DNA of 64,000 nt, from NCBI RefSeq assembly GCF_017815535.1, contig NZ_CP072596.1, positions 2,201,614 through 2,265,613 on the forward strand, read 5' to 3'. Below, piece by piece: positions 9,134-18,012 of this stretch. The position numbers and the translations under genes are program-made. Numbering within the stretch: the stretch's first letter is position 1; every line of letters starts with the position of its first letter. The stretch is from Tessaracoccus sp. MC1865. Its GTDB lineage: Bacteria; Actinomycetota; Actinomycetes; Propionibacteriales; Propionibacteriaceae. The notes below the pieces were generated by a model. The model searched no databases. It was given only the letters and a program-made list of their open reading frames with translations, and had not been told where the DNA came from.

Positions 9134-10603
9134 TCAGCGGCCGCGACGACGCCCGCCGCCGGCGGCGGAGAATGCTGCGGCGCCACCCGCGCGCGGCTGG
9201 CCCTCGGTGCGACGGCCATCCCCGTCACGCTGCGAGCGCGGCTGTTCCCCGCTGCGCCTGCGCTGCGCACGGGGCTGTTCCCCGCTGCGCTCGCGCTGGG
9301 AACGAGGCTGCTCCCCGCTGCGGGAACTCTGGCCGGACGGCTGCTGGTCGCCGCTCGCGGCACGGCGACGCCCGCCGCCGTTGCCGCCGCGCTGCTGTTG
9401 TTGCTGGGGCTTGGCCTTGATGATGCCGCCGGGGTACTCGCGCTCCCCGGGCGCGATCTCCAGCAGCACGGGGTGCCGCTCGTCGGCGCGCGTGAGAGTG
9501 GGCTTGACCCCTGCCTTGCGGGTCAGGTCACGCACGTCGCCGCGCTGTGCGTCCAGCATGAGGGTCACGACGGTGCCCTCGGCCCCGGCGCGCGCCGTGC
9601 GGCCGGAGCGGTGGGTGTAGGCCTTGTGCTCGACCGGGGGGTCGGCGTGGATGACCAGGGCAACGTCGTCGACGTGGATGCCGCGGGCGGCCACGTCGGT
9701 GGCGACCAGGGTCTGGGCGGTCCCGGACTGGAACGCGTGCATGGAGCGCTCACGGTCGTTCTGGCTCATGTTGCCCTGCATCTCGACGGCGGGTACGCCG
9801 GCGGCATTGAGTTGGCGGGCGAGCTTCGTCGCGCGGCGCTTGGTGCGGGTGAACACCACCGTGCGGCCGGGCGCCGCGGTGAGGTTCACCAGGACCGGGA
9901 GGTGCTGCTGGTCGCTGACGTGCAGCACGTGGTGGTGCAGGGTCGGGACGGGCGAATCCGCGGAATCGGCCTCGTGGGTCTTGGGCTGGTGCAGGAACTG
10001 CTTCACGAGCGTGTCCACGGCCTTGTCGAGGGTCGCGGAGAACAGCATCCGCTGGCCGTTCGACGGGGTGGCCGACAGCAGACGGCGCACCGACGGCAGG
10101 AAACCGAGGTCCGCCATGTGATCTGCCTCGTCGAGGATGGTGACCTCGACGGAGCCGAGGCTCACGTGGCCCATCTCGATGAGGCTCTCCAGGCGTCCGG
10201 GGCAGGCGACGACCACGTCGACGCCCTTCGTCAGCGCGACGACCTGGGGCCGCTCCTTCACGCCGCCGAAGACCGTGCGCGAGGTGAGCCCGGCGACGGC
10301 TGCCAGCGGGGCGAGGGCCTCGTCGATCTGGTTGGCCAGTTCGCGGGTGGGCGCCAGGATGAGGGCGCGGGGGCGCTTGGGCGTGGGGCGGGTGCCGCTC
10401 GCCATCAGCCGGGCGACCATGGGGAGCAGGAACGCGTACGTCTTGCCGGAGCCGGTGCGGCCGCGGCCGAGGACGTCGCGGCCCAGGAGCGAGTCCGGCA
10501 GCGTGGCGGCCTGGATGGGGGTGGGGACGGTGATGCCGCGATCCTCGAGGACGGCAGCAAGCTGTGCGGGCACGCCAAGCGCGCCGAAGGACTGAGAAGT
10601 CAA
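9134..10603 (-). CDS. DEAD-box ATP-dependent RNA helicase
   Basis: RNA remodelling enzyme with both RecA-like domains: Q motif (FGALGVPAQL ... TPIQAATLP), motif I GRTGSGKT, Ia PTRELANQI, motif II VTILDEADHMADLGF, motif III FSATL, ARGIH in place of the usual ARGID, and HRSGRTARAG. The core ends near residue 380. The tail is basic and Gly/Arg-rich with three tandem 11-residue repeats at 9224-9322. The start is a TTG at 10603 with GGGAG upstream; the ORF is open further upstream without helicase similarity. The 169-nt leader before it holds no other gene. The role is probably ribosome assembly or mRNA decay, as for RhlE/CsdA relatives. Confidence 0.93.
   Translation of the reverse strand: MTSQSFGALGVPAQLAAVLEDRGITVPTPIQAATLPDSLLGRDVLGRGRTGSGKTYAFLLPMVARLMASGTRPTPKRPRALILAPTRELANQIDEALAPLAAVAGLTSRTVFGGVKERPQVVALTKGVDVVVACPGRLESLIEMGHVSLGSVEVTILDEADHMADLGFLPSVRRLLSATPSNGQRMLFSATLDKAVDTLVKQFLHQPKTHEADSADSPVPTLHHHVLHVSDQQHLPVLVNLTAAPGRTVVFTRTKRRATKLARQLNAAGVPAVEMQGNMSQNDRERSMHAFQSGTAQTLVATDVAARGIHVDDVALVIHADPPVEHKAYTHRSGRTARAGAEGTVVTLMLDAQRGDVRDLTRKAGVKPTLTRADERHPVLLEIAPGEREYPGGIIKAKPQQQQQRGGNGGGRRRAASGDQQPSGQSSRSGEQPRSQRERSGEQPRAQRRRSGEQPRSQRDGDGRRTEGQPRAGGAAAFSAAGGGRRRGR
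9224..9322 (-). repeat. Three 33-bp tandem repeats in the helicase tail
   Basis: The repeats encode RSGEQPRSQRE, RSGEQPRAQRR and RSGEQPRSQRD back to back. The unit is in frame and basic, so copy number could change without a frameshift. Confidence 0.85.
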
Positions 10604-10772
10604 AGGGGTTCTCCCGATAGGGCGATGCAGCGGTTCTGCCCGGCGCGGAAATCTCATCCGCAGCGCGATGGCATCAAAGAAAAAGATCAGAGTTTACCCG
10701 GAGCAGAACATCCGGGTGCTGTGTCCACAGTAGCGCGCTCAGCCCCAAACCCCCGCATCGGCGACCCGGCGG

Positions 10773-12593
10773 CTAGGCCAGCGACGCCAACCAGGCGGCG
10801 TGGAGGTCGGCGTAGCGGCCCCCGCCGGCGATCAGTTCCACCGGCGTGCCGTCCTCGACGATGCGGCCGTGGCTGAGCACCAGCACCCTGTCGGCGATCT
10901 CCACCGTCGACAGCCGGTGGGCGATGATGATGGCGGTCCGGTCGGCCAGGATCGTGGACAGCGCCGCCTGGACGAGGCGTTCGGTGGGGATGTCCAGCGA
11001 GCTGGTGGCCTCGTCGAGGATCAGCACCCGCGGGTCTGCCAGGACGACGCGGGCGAAGGCGACGAGCTGGCGCTGGCCGGCGGACAACCGCGAGCCGCGC
11101 TTGCCGGTGTCGGTGGCGAACCCGTTCGGCATGGCCTCGATGAACGTGTGGGCACCGACTGCGCGGGCCGCCGCGACCACCTCGTCGCGCGTGGTTCCGG
11201 GGCGGCCGAAGGCGATGTTGTCGGCGATGGTGCCGGCGAAGATGAAGTTCTCCTGGGTCAGCAGCGTGACGTGCCGGCGCAGGGTGGCGTCGTCGAGGTC
11301 ACGCACGTCGACGCCGTCGAGCCGCACGGCCCCCTCCTGCGGGTCGTAGAACCTGGCGATGAGCTTGGCGATGGTGGTCTTGCCCGCGCCGGTGGTGCCC
11401 ACGAGGGCGACGGTCTGCCCGGCCGGGATGTCCAGGTCGAGGCCCGGCAGCACCGGGGCGTCCTCCACGTAGGAGAAGTCCACGCCGTGGAGGCTCACCG
11501 CTCCCCTGACGTCCGGCAGCGCGACCGGGTGCTCGGGGTCTGCCACGTCGTCATCCTCGTCCATCACGCTGGAGATCTTCTCCAGCGCGGTGAGCGCCGA
11601 CTGCAGGGTGGAGATGAACTGGCTGAGGTCCTGCATGGGGTCGAAGAACATGCGCAGGTACAGCACGAAGGCGGCCATGGTGCCGATGGAGACGCTTCCC
11701 CCGACCGCGAGGTAGCCGCCGGCGAGCACCACGAGCACGATGCCGAGGTTGCCGATGAACTGGATCCCAGGCATGGCGCGGGCGAAGATACGCATGGCGC
11801 GCACGTTGGAGTCGCGGTAGGTCAGCGCGACGTCCTCGAAGATCTCGCCGGCGCGGGGCTCGCGGCGGAACGCCTGGACGGCCTTGATGCCGGTCATGGT
11901 CTCGATGAACTGCACGATGACGATGGCCGACTGCGTGCGTACGGCGCGGAACGCGCGGGTGGAGGCGCCGGCGAACCACCGCATGAGGAGTAGGAGCGGC
12001 GGGTAGCTGAGGAAGGCGACGAGGGCCAGGCGCCAGTCGAGGCTCAGCATGATGACGCTGGAACCGAGGATGGTCAGCGCGGCGATGATCACCACGTCGA
12101 GGCCCTGCAGCACGAGTTCCTGCACGGCCTCGACGTCGCTGGTCATGCGCGACACGGCGCGTCCGGAGGTGTAGCGGTCATGGAAGCGGATGCTGAGCCG
12201 CTGGAACTTCTTGTAGAGGCGGCGGCGCAGGTCCAGCAGGATGGCGTTGCCGATCCGGCCGGAGCTGCGCAGGAAGGTGACGCGCGCTGCCACCTGGACG
12301 ACTATGGCGACCGCCATCAGGCCCAGGGTGGGGAGCAGGACGCTGTCGTCGGTGAGCCCGTCGTCGAGCACGTCGCGCACGAGCACCGGCACGACCAGAC
12401 GGGCGGCCGCCTCGACGACCACGACGCCGACGAGGAGCAGCAGCCAGGTGCGCCATGGGCGCACGAGGGTGGCGAGCAGCCGACGCGACGGGGCGCGCAG
12501 GCCGGCGGACGAGTCACGTTCCTCGTCGATCTCCTGCTTGACCCCGCGCCACGCGACGTTCGGGTCATCGGGGTGCTGCGGCTCAGTGCTCAC
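10773..12593 (-). CDS. ABC exporter, ATPase-permease fusion, subunit 2
   Basis: Half of a heterodimeric export pump, 606 aa. Residues about 40-330 hold six membrane helices of the type I exporter fold; the rest is the ATPase: Walker A GTTGAGKTT, signature LSAGQRQLV and Walker B VLILDEATSSLD with the catalytic Glu intact. The start is the GTG at 12593, preceded by GGAAGG and overlapping the end of the upstream exporter gene by 11 nt; the longer frame is out-of-frame reading of that gene. The substrate is unknown (drugs, lipids or peptides). Confidence 0.92.
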   Translation of the reverse strand: MSTEPQHPDDPNVAWRGVKQEIDEERDSSAGLRAPSRRLLATLVRPWRTWLLLLVGVVVVEAAARLVVPVLVRDVLDDGLTDDSVLLPTLGLMAVAIVVQVAARVTFLRSSGRIGNAILLDLRRRLYKKFQRLSIRFHDRYTSGRAVSRMTSDVEAVQELVLQGLDVVIIAALTILGSSVIMLSLDWRLALVAFLSYPPLLLLMRWFAGASTRAFRAVRTQSAIVIVQFIETMTGIKAVQAFRREPRAGEIFEDVALTYRDSNVRAMRIFARAMPGIQFIGNLGIVLVVLAGGYLAVGGSVSIGTMAAFVLYLRMFFDPMQDLSQFISTLQSALTALEKISSVMDEDDDVADPEHPVALPDVRGAVSLHGVDFSYVEDAPVLPGLDLDIPAGQTVALVGTTGAGKTTIAKLIARFYDPQEGAVRLDGVDVRDLDDATLRRHVTLLTQENFIFAGTIADNIAFGRPGTTRDEVVAAARAVGAHTFIEAMPNGFATDTGKRGSRLSAGQRQLVAFARVVLADPRVLILDEATSSLDIPTERLVQAALSTILADRTAIIIAHRLSTVEIADRVLVLSHGRIVEDGTPVELIAGGGRYADLHAAWLASLA

Positions 12594-14379
12594 CGTTGTC
12601 GCCTTCCATCGAGATGGCGTAATCGGCCGAGAGCAGTTCGCGGTACTCCGGCACGGTGGCCAGCAGTTCGCTGTGCGTGCCGGTGTGGGCGATGCGCCCC
12701 TCGACCAGCATCGCCACCCGGTCCGCCAGGAGGACGGTGGACGCGCGGTGCGCCACGACGACACCGGTGACCCCGACCAGGGTGGACCTGAGGGCCTCCT
12801 CCACCTCTGCCTCGGTGTGGATATCGAGGGCGCTGAGGGTGTCGTCGAGCACGAGCACGCGGGGCTGGACGAGGATGGCACGGGCCAGCGCCAGCCGTTG
12901 TCGCTGGCCCCCGGAGAGGCTGAGCCCCTGCTCGCCCAGACGCGTGTCGAGGCCCCAGGGAAGGTCCTGGACGAACTCCGCGCGGGCCACGCGCACTGCT
13001 TCGGTGATCTCCTCCTCAGTGGCGTCGGGACGGCCGAGCGTGAGGTTCTCGCGGGCAGACATGGAGAACAGGATGGGGTCCTCGAAGGCGGTGCCGATGA
13101 GGCTGCGCAACTGCCGCAGGTCCAGGTCGCGCAGGTCCACGCCGTCGAGCAGGATCTGGCCGCCGGTGACGTCGACGAGGCGCGGGATCAGCGAGACGAG
13201 GGTGGACTTGCCGGAGCCGGTGCCGCCCACCAGCGCCACGGTCTCCCCCGGCGCGATGTCCAGGTCCAGGTCACGCAGGGTGGGTTCCTCGGCGTCGGGG
13301 AACTGGAAGGTGACTCCGCGCAACTGCAGGTGCCCGCGCGGCTCCGCGATCGTCTTGTCGCCGCTGACGATCGTGACCGGCGCGTCGAACACCTCCGCGA
13401 CGCGGTTGGCCGCCGTCGCCGCCTCACGGGCGAACGAGAGCAGGAAGCCGAGGCTGCCCACCGGCCACGCCAGGGACAGCAGCAGCGTCACGAACGTGAC
13501 GGCCGCGCCGAGGCTGAGCCCGCCCTCGGACACCCCGTAGCTCACGCCGAACAGGACGATCAACAACAGGACCGAGGGGAAGATCTCCAGCAGCGTCCAG
13601 AGCACGGAGGCCAGGTTCATGCGCTGCACCCCGCTCTCGGCGAGCGCGGCGGCGCGCTTGTCGAAGGCCTCGAACGAATGATGGGTGCGGCCGAACGAAC
13701 GGATGACGCGCACCCCGTGAAGCGACTCCTCGGCTGCCGAGGCCACGTCGCCCGTCTGGTCCTGCACCCGCCGCGAGATGCGGCCGAAGCGGCCCATGAG
13801 CGCGAACACGGCGATGACGACGGGGATGACCGAGATCAGCACCGCCACACCCACCTGCCAGAGCGTGACCACCATGATCCCGACCACCACGACGATGTGC
13901 AGCGAGCTCATCGCCAGCATCACCAGGCCGAACGACATGAAGCGGCGCAGCAGGCCGAGGTCGCTCATGATGCGGCTGAGCAGTTGGCCGGATTCCCACG
14001 CCTTGTGGAAGCCCAGTGGGAGGCGCTGCAACTGGTCGAAGAGGTCGAGGCGGATGTTGGCCTCGATGTGCGAGGTGGCGCGCGACATGATCCACCGGCG
14101 CACGAAGCTCATGAGCGCCTCGAAGGCCCCCACTCCCAGCAGCGCCAACGAGTACCAGAGCACCCCGACGACGTCGCCGCGGCGGATGGGCCCGTCGACG
14201 ACGGCGCCGAGCAGCAACGGGATGGCGACGCTGGCCAGCACCTGGAGCGGGGCCAGCGCGAAGGATGTGATGAACTGCGGCGCGAACGGGCGGATGTACG
14301 GGAGGAAGCGCAACACGTCTGCGCGCTTCGGGTGTGCCGCTGCCAGCGCATATCGGCGGGGGGACTCAGCAGGAAGCAC
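12583..14379 (-). CDS. ABC exporter, ATPase-permease fusion, subunit 1
   Basis: Partner half-transporter, 598 aa, with N-terminal membrane domain and C-terminal ATPase: Walker A GGTGSGKST, signature LSGGQRQR, and Walker B VLVLDDTLSALD. Here Asp replaces the catalytic Glu, so this half should have the degenerate site, as in TM287/288- or BmrCD-like heterodimers. The GTG at 14379 is the first start in the frame and lacks a clear ribosome site. It is divergent from the maturase gene at 14452, with 72 nt between them. Confidence 0.92.
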   Translation of the reverse strand: MLPAESPRRYALAAAHPKRADVLRFLPYIRPFAPQFITSFALAPLQVLASVAIPLLLGAVVDGPIRRGDVVGVLWYSLALLGVGAFEALMSFVRRWIMSRATSHIEANIRLDLFDQLQRLPLGFHKAWESGQLLSRIMSDLGLLRRFMSFGLVMLAMSSLHIVVVVGIMVVTLWQVGVAVLISVIPVVIAVFALMGRFGRISRRVQDQTGDVASAAEESLHGVRVIRSFGRTHHSFEAFDKRAAALAESGVQRMNLASVLWTLLEIFPSVLLLIVLFGVSYGVSEGGLSLGAAVTFVTLLLSLAWPVGSLGFLLSFAREAATAANRVAEVFDAPVTIVSGDKTIAEPRGHLQLRGVTFQFPDAEEPTLRDLDLDIAPGETVALVGGTGSGKSTLVSLIPRLVDVTGGQILLDGVDLRDLDLRQLRSLIGTAFEDPILFSMSARENLTLGRPDATEEEITEAVRVARAEFVQDLPWGLDTRLGEQGLSLSGGQRQRLALARAILVQPRVLVLDDTLSALDIHTEAEVEEALRSTLVGVTGVVVAHRASTVLLADRVAMLVEGRIAHTGTHSELLATVPEYRELLSADYAISMEGDNGEH

Positions 14380-14451
14380 CGGGCCACACTACCCGGTTGC
14401 GGGCAACGGTCTCGGCGCCCGTTGACATGCTCCCCCTTGTAGGGTGGCCGG

Positions 14452-15642
14452 GTGATCCCGATCCCGTTCTCCGTCGTCAGCAAACCGACGGGGGCTGCCT
14501 GCAACCTCGACTGCACGTACTGCTTCTTCCTGTCCAAGGACCTGCTGTACGACGAGGACAAACGGCAGTGGATGTCGCCGGAGCAACTGGACACCTTCAT
14601 CCGGGAATTCCTGGGGGGCCAGCCTGACGGCGAGGTCACGCTGGCCTGGCAGGGCGGCGAACCCACTCTGCGGGGCCTCGACTTCTACCGGACGGCCGTC
14701 GACCTCACCCGGCGCTACCAGCGCCCGGGCCAGCGGGTACAGCAGTCCATCCAGACCAACGGCACGCTGCTGGACGACGAATGGTGCAGTTTCCTGGCCG
14801 AGGAGAACTTCCTGGTAGGTCTGTCCGTCGACGGCCCGCAGCACCTCCACGACGCGCACCGCGTCAACAAGGCCGGTCGCGGCACCCACGCCCAGGTCAT
14901 CCGCGGATGGGAGTTCCTCCGCAAGCACGGCGTCGAGACCAACATCCTGTGCACGGTGAACTCCGCCAACGGCGACCACGGGGCCGAGGTCTACCGCTAC
15001 TTCCGCGACGTGCTGGGCGCGACCTTCCTGCAGTTCATCCCCATCGTCGAGCGGGCCGGCTACGAGGCCCCCGACGGCAAGAGGTTGCTGTACCTCCAGC
15101 AGGGCGACGACGTCACGGACCGCTCGGTCGGCCCCGGCCAGTGGGGCCGGTTCCTGAGCGAGGTCTTTGACGAGTGGCTCAAGGCCGACGTCGGCAGGGT
15201 CTTCGTCCAGCACTTCGACGTGATGCTCGCCGCCCGCTTCGGGCAGTATTCGCTGTGCGTCCACTCCCCTGAGTGCGGCACCGCGCTGGCCGTCGAACAC
15301 AACGGCGACGTCTACAGCTGCGACCACTACGTCGAGCCGGGTTACAAGCTGGGCAACGTCGCCGACTGCGGGTTCCAGCAGTACCTCCAGCTCCCGGAGC
15401 AGCGCGAATTCGGGCGGTCGAAGAGGACCTCGCTGACTGAGCAGTGTCGCCGTTGCCCGGTGCGCTGGGCCTGCCACGGAGGCTGCCCCAAGGACCGCTT
15501 CGCCACCTCGGCCGACGGCGAGCCCGGCCAGAACTATCTGTGCGAGGGGTACTACGGCTTCTTCTCCCACGCCGCCCCCACCATCGAACTGATGGCCCGC
15601 GCCGTAGCCTCAGGCCGCCCCGCGTCCGACGTCACGGGCTGA
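14452..15642 (+). CDS. Anaerobic sulfatase-maturase (radical SAM/SPASM)
   Basis: Converts the active-site Cys or Ser of sulfatases to formylglycine without oxygen. It is 396 aa. The radical-SAM cluster motif is C17-x3-C21-x2-C24 (CNLDCTYC), preceded by VVSKPTGAA, which is typical of the family. The SPASM-type C-terminal Cys residues follow: CVHSPECG, DVYSCDHYV, and then CRRCPVRWACHGGCPKDRF. The last sequence and the overall length match anSME rather than other SPASM peptide modifiers. No sulfatase is adjacent; the only one seen is 11 kb away at 1916. The GTG at 14452 starts next to a GGGTGG run. Confidence 0.88.
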   Translation: MIPIPFSVVSKPTGAACNLDCTYCFFLSKDLLYDEDKRQWMSPEQLDTFIREFLGGQPDGEVTLAWQGGEPTLRGLDFYRTAVDLTRRYQRPGQRVQQSIQTNGTLLDDEWCSFLAEENFLVGLSVDGPQHLHDAHRVNKAGRGTHAQVIRGWEFLRKHGVETNILCTVNSANGDHGAEVYRYFRDVLGATFLQFIPIVERAGYEAPDGKRLLYLQQGDDVTDRSVGPGQWGRFLSEVFDEWLKADVGRVFVQHFDVMLAARFGQYSLCVHSPECGTALAVEHNGDVYSCDHYVEPGYKLGNVADCGFQQYLQLPEQREFGRSKRTSLTEQCRRCPVRWACHGGCPKDRFATSADGEPGQNYLCEGYYGFFSHAAPTIELMARAVASGRPASDVTG

Positions 15643-15712
15643 CCGCGCCGGGCGCCCGCACGGGTTCGCTGGCACTCCCAGCACAATGTCTTCTTCGGTA
15701 GCCTAGGCAGCT

Positions 15713-16876
15713 ATGAGCCTGCTCGAGGAGCTGACTGCCGCCGTCGACGGCATACTGCCCGATGCGGCCGCCCTCAGGCGCGCCATCCACGCCGAGCCCT
15801 ACGTCAGCGGCGAGGAGGGACCCACCCGTGACCGGCTGGTTCGGGCCATGGGCTGGCTCGACTGGACGCCGGTCGCTGGGACAGGAGCCTGGGCCCGGCT
15901 GGGCCCGGCCGGCCCCGCCGTCGGGCTGCGCGCCGAGTTGGACGCCCTCCCGGTCATGGAGGCCACCGGCGTGGAGTGGGAATCGCGGCGCCCCGGCGTG
16001 GCGCACGCCTGCGGCCACGACGTGCACATGGCGGCGCTCTGGGCAGTGACGACCGCCGCCCGCAGCCTCGACCTGCCTGTCGGCCTCGTGCCCGTGCTGC
16101 AGCCGCGCGAGGAGGTGACCCCGCCCGGCGCCGGGGACGTCGTGCGCTCCGGCCTGCTGGACGAGCAGGAGATCGAGGCGATGATCGGTGTGCATCTTCA
16201 GCCGCAGGTGGACCGGGGCGTGGTCTCGACGGGGGCCGGCGCCGTCAACGCCGCCTACGACTCCTTCGAGATCGTGGTGCGGGGCCGCCCCGGGCACGGC
16301 GCGTACCCCCATGTCGCCGTGGACCCCATCAGCGCGCTGGCCACCATCATCGGCGAACTCCAGAGCCTACCCGGACGCATCATCAATCCCACGCACCCCA
16401 CCGTGATCTCGGTGGGCCAGATCGCGGGCGGCACCGCGCACAACGTCATCGCGGACCAGGCCAGCTGCCAGGGCTCCATCCGCACCTATTCGGAGGCGGA
16501 CCGCGCGCTGCTGCACGAGGCCGTGGCACGGCTGGCGTCGGCGATCGCGGAATCGCGCGGTGGGCAGGCGACGACGCGCTTCGTGCGGGGCGGCCCGGCG
16601 CTGCTCAACGACCCCGGGCTGGTGAAACGCATCGATCCGCTGCTGCGCGGCCTGGGGCTGACGGTCGCGGAGACGCCGTTCAGATCCTGCGGCTCGGACG
16701 ACTTCGCGGAGTACGGCCGCGAGGCCGCCTCCGTCATGTGCTTCATCGGCACCGGCCACGTGGACGGCGTCGGCCTCCACCACGGGGCGTTCCTGCCGGG
16801 GCGCGAGGCACTGCAGTTGGCCGCGCACGCGTTCGCGGCCGGCTACGTCGCGGCCGCCGCCCTGATCGCGGCGTGA
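15713..16876 (+). CDS. M20-family amidohydrolase
   Basis: Cytoplasmic metal-dependent amidase or deacylase, 387 aa, of the M20D group (hippurate or N-acyl-amino-acid hydrolases, IAA-amide hydrolases). Metal-binding motifs are HACGHDVHMAAL near residues 97-108, the PREE segment near 126, and a His in GVHLQPQ; the lid domain begins around GRPGHGAYPH. CGSDDFAEYG near the C-terminus is typical. ATG at 15713. It follows the maturase gene by 70 nt in the same direction. The substrate is unknown. Confidence 0.85.
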   Translation: MSLLEELTAAVDGILPDAAALRRAIHAEPYVSGEEGPTRDRLVRAMGWLDWTPVAGTGAWARLGPAGPAVGLRAELDALPVMEATGVEWESRRPGVAHACGHDVHMAALWAVTTAARSLDLPVGLVPVLQPREEVTPPGAGDVVRSGLLDEQEIEAMIGVHLQPQVDRGVVSTGAGAVNAAYDSFEIVVRGRPGHGAYPHVAVDPISALATIIGELQSLPGRIINPTHPTVISVGQIAGGTAHNVIADQASCQGSIRTYSEADRALLHEAVARLASAIAESRGGQATTRFVRGGPALLNDPGLVKRIDPLLRGLGLTVAETPFRSCGSDDFAEYGREAASVMCFIGTGHVDGVGLHHGAFLPGREALQLAAHAFAAGYVAAAALIAA

Positions 16877-16886
16877 CGCGGGGCGC

Positions 16887-17948
16887 TCAGCCGAGGAGGC
16901 GGGCCCACGTGGCGTAGCCCGAGTGGCCGCTGCCCTCGATGCGGTGCAGCTGCTGGAAGGAGCGCAGCGCCTTGTCCGTGGCGGCGTCGAAGGTGCCCGT
17001 GACGGCGACGCTGCCGCCCTTGAGCTGCAGCTGGGTCTGGAGGACGCGGACGCCCTCCCCCTTCGCCCCGGATGCGAGCTCGGGCAGCAGCGCCTGCCAC
17101 GTGGCGTCGTCCATCTTGCCGGTCACGGTGAGCTTCTGGGCCCGCTGGAACGCGCTGACGGCGGCCGTCGTCTGCGAGCCGTAGATGCCATCGACACCGA
17201 TGCCGGCCTCGAGCGTGTTGAGCAGCCGCTGCAGCGAGCGCACGGCGTCGCCGCGGCTGCCGACGAGAAGTTGGGGGAACATCGTGTACGGGTCCACGGC
17301 GGTGACCGGCGGCGTGGGGCCGTCGGGGTCCATGCCCTCCGGGTAGCCGGGGCCCTGGCCACGCAGGTTGTACTGGTACAGGTTGTTCGAGCGCATGATG
17401 CCGATGACCAGTTCCGAGTACTTCGGGTCTGTGGCGTAGCCGCCCTTGCGGACCTCGGTGACGAACTGGTCCGGGTAGTCGACGTACTGGAAGGCCGGCG
17501 CGTAGCGCGTCAGCGTCGTCAGCAGGCGGGCGAAGTCACGCGTCGAGTCGAGCCAGCTCGCATAGGTGCGGAACTCGTCGACGATGTAGTACTTGGTGCC
17601 GTCGGAGCGGTATTCCGCGGTGCGGATGGGCACGCAACCGGTCTGGTACGGCGACACCGTAGACGTGCACTTGATGTTGAACAGGGTGTTGACGCTGTAC
17701 ACCAGGCCGTCGGCGGTGACCTGCCCGGTCATCGACGAGCGGCCCCAGCCCGTCTCCAGGGCTGCCATGCCGATCGTCACGGAGGTGGGGATACCGAATT
17801 CACGTTCGGTCTGCTGGGCGTCCTTGACCAGCTTCGCGATGAAGTCGCTGGCCGTGCTGCCCGCCGCTTCCTGCTGCCGCTGGAGCATCGGGACGGCCAC
17901 GACGGCGAGCACCACTGCCACCGCCGCCAGCTTGAGCCATCGTTTCAT
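16887..17948 (-). CDS. Secreted glucosaminidase with two peptidoglycan-binding domains
   Basis: Cell-wall hydrolase of the GH73 (N-acetylglucosaminidase) type, 353 aa. An N-terminal membrane anchor or signal (WLKLAAVAVVLAVVAVPML) precedes the catalytic domain, in which MAALETGWGRS supplies the general-acid Glu. Two PG_binding_1 repeats follow: LVGSRGDAVRSLQRLLN...DGIYGSQTTAAVSAFQ and GAKGEGVRVLQTQLQ...GTFDAATDKALRSFQ. The ATG at 17948 has GGAGG upstream; a TTG two codons earlier is too close to that site. It is convergent with the amidohydrolase (10 nt between stops) and lies downstream of murB. Confidence 0.85.
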   Translation of the reverse strand: MKRWLKLAAVAVVLAVVAVPMLQRQQEAAGSTASDFIAKLVKDAQQTEREFGIPTSVTIGMAALETGWGRSSMTGQVTADGLVYSVNTLFNIKCTSTVSPYQTGCVPIRTAEYRSDGTKYYIVDEFRTYASWLDSTRDFARLLTTLTRYAPAFQYVDYPDQFVTEVRKGGYATDPKYSELVIGIMRSNNLYQYNLRGQGPGYPEGMDPDGPTPPVTAVDPYTMFPQLLVGSRGDAVRSLQRLLNTLEAGIGVDGIYGSQTTAAVSAFQRAQKLTVTGKMDDATWQALLPELASGAKGEGVRVLQTQLQLKGGSVAVTGTFDAATDKALRSFQQLHRIEGSGHSGYATWARLLG

Positions 17949-18012
17949 CTGCAATCACCCTCCGGGGAGGAGGCTAATGGCAGGGACACGTCGCCCGGAA
18001 ATATCTCAAGCG

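Noticed and set aside
8375-10876. An open frame of 833 codons on the plus strand opposite the histidine kinase and helicase genes
   Set aside because: It is antisense to two clear genes with intact motifs, has no recognisable domain, and is rich in Gly, Arg, Asp and His, as expected for GC-rich antisense frames.
12241-14442. An open frame of 733 codons antisense to the two ABC exporter genes
   Set aside because: Same signature of a GC-rich shadow frame: low complexity and no domain.
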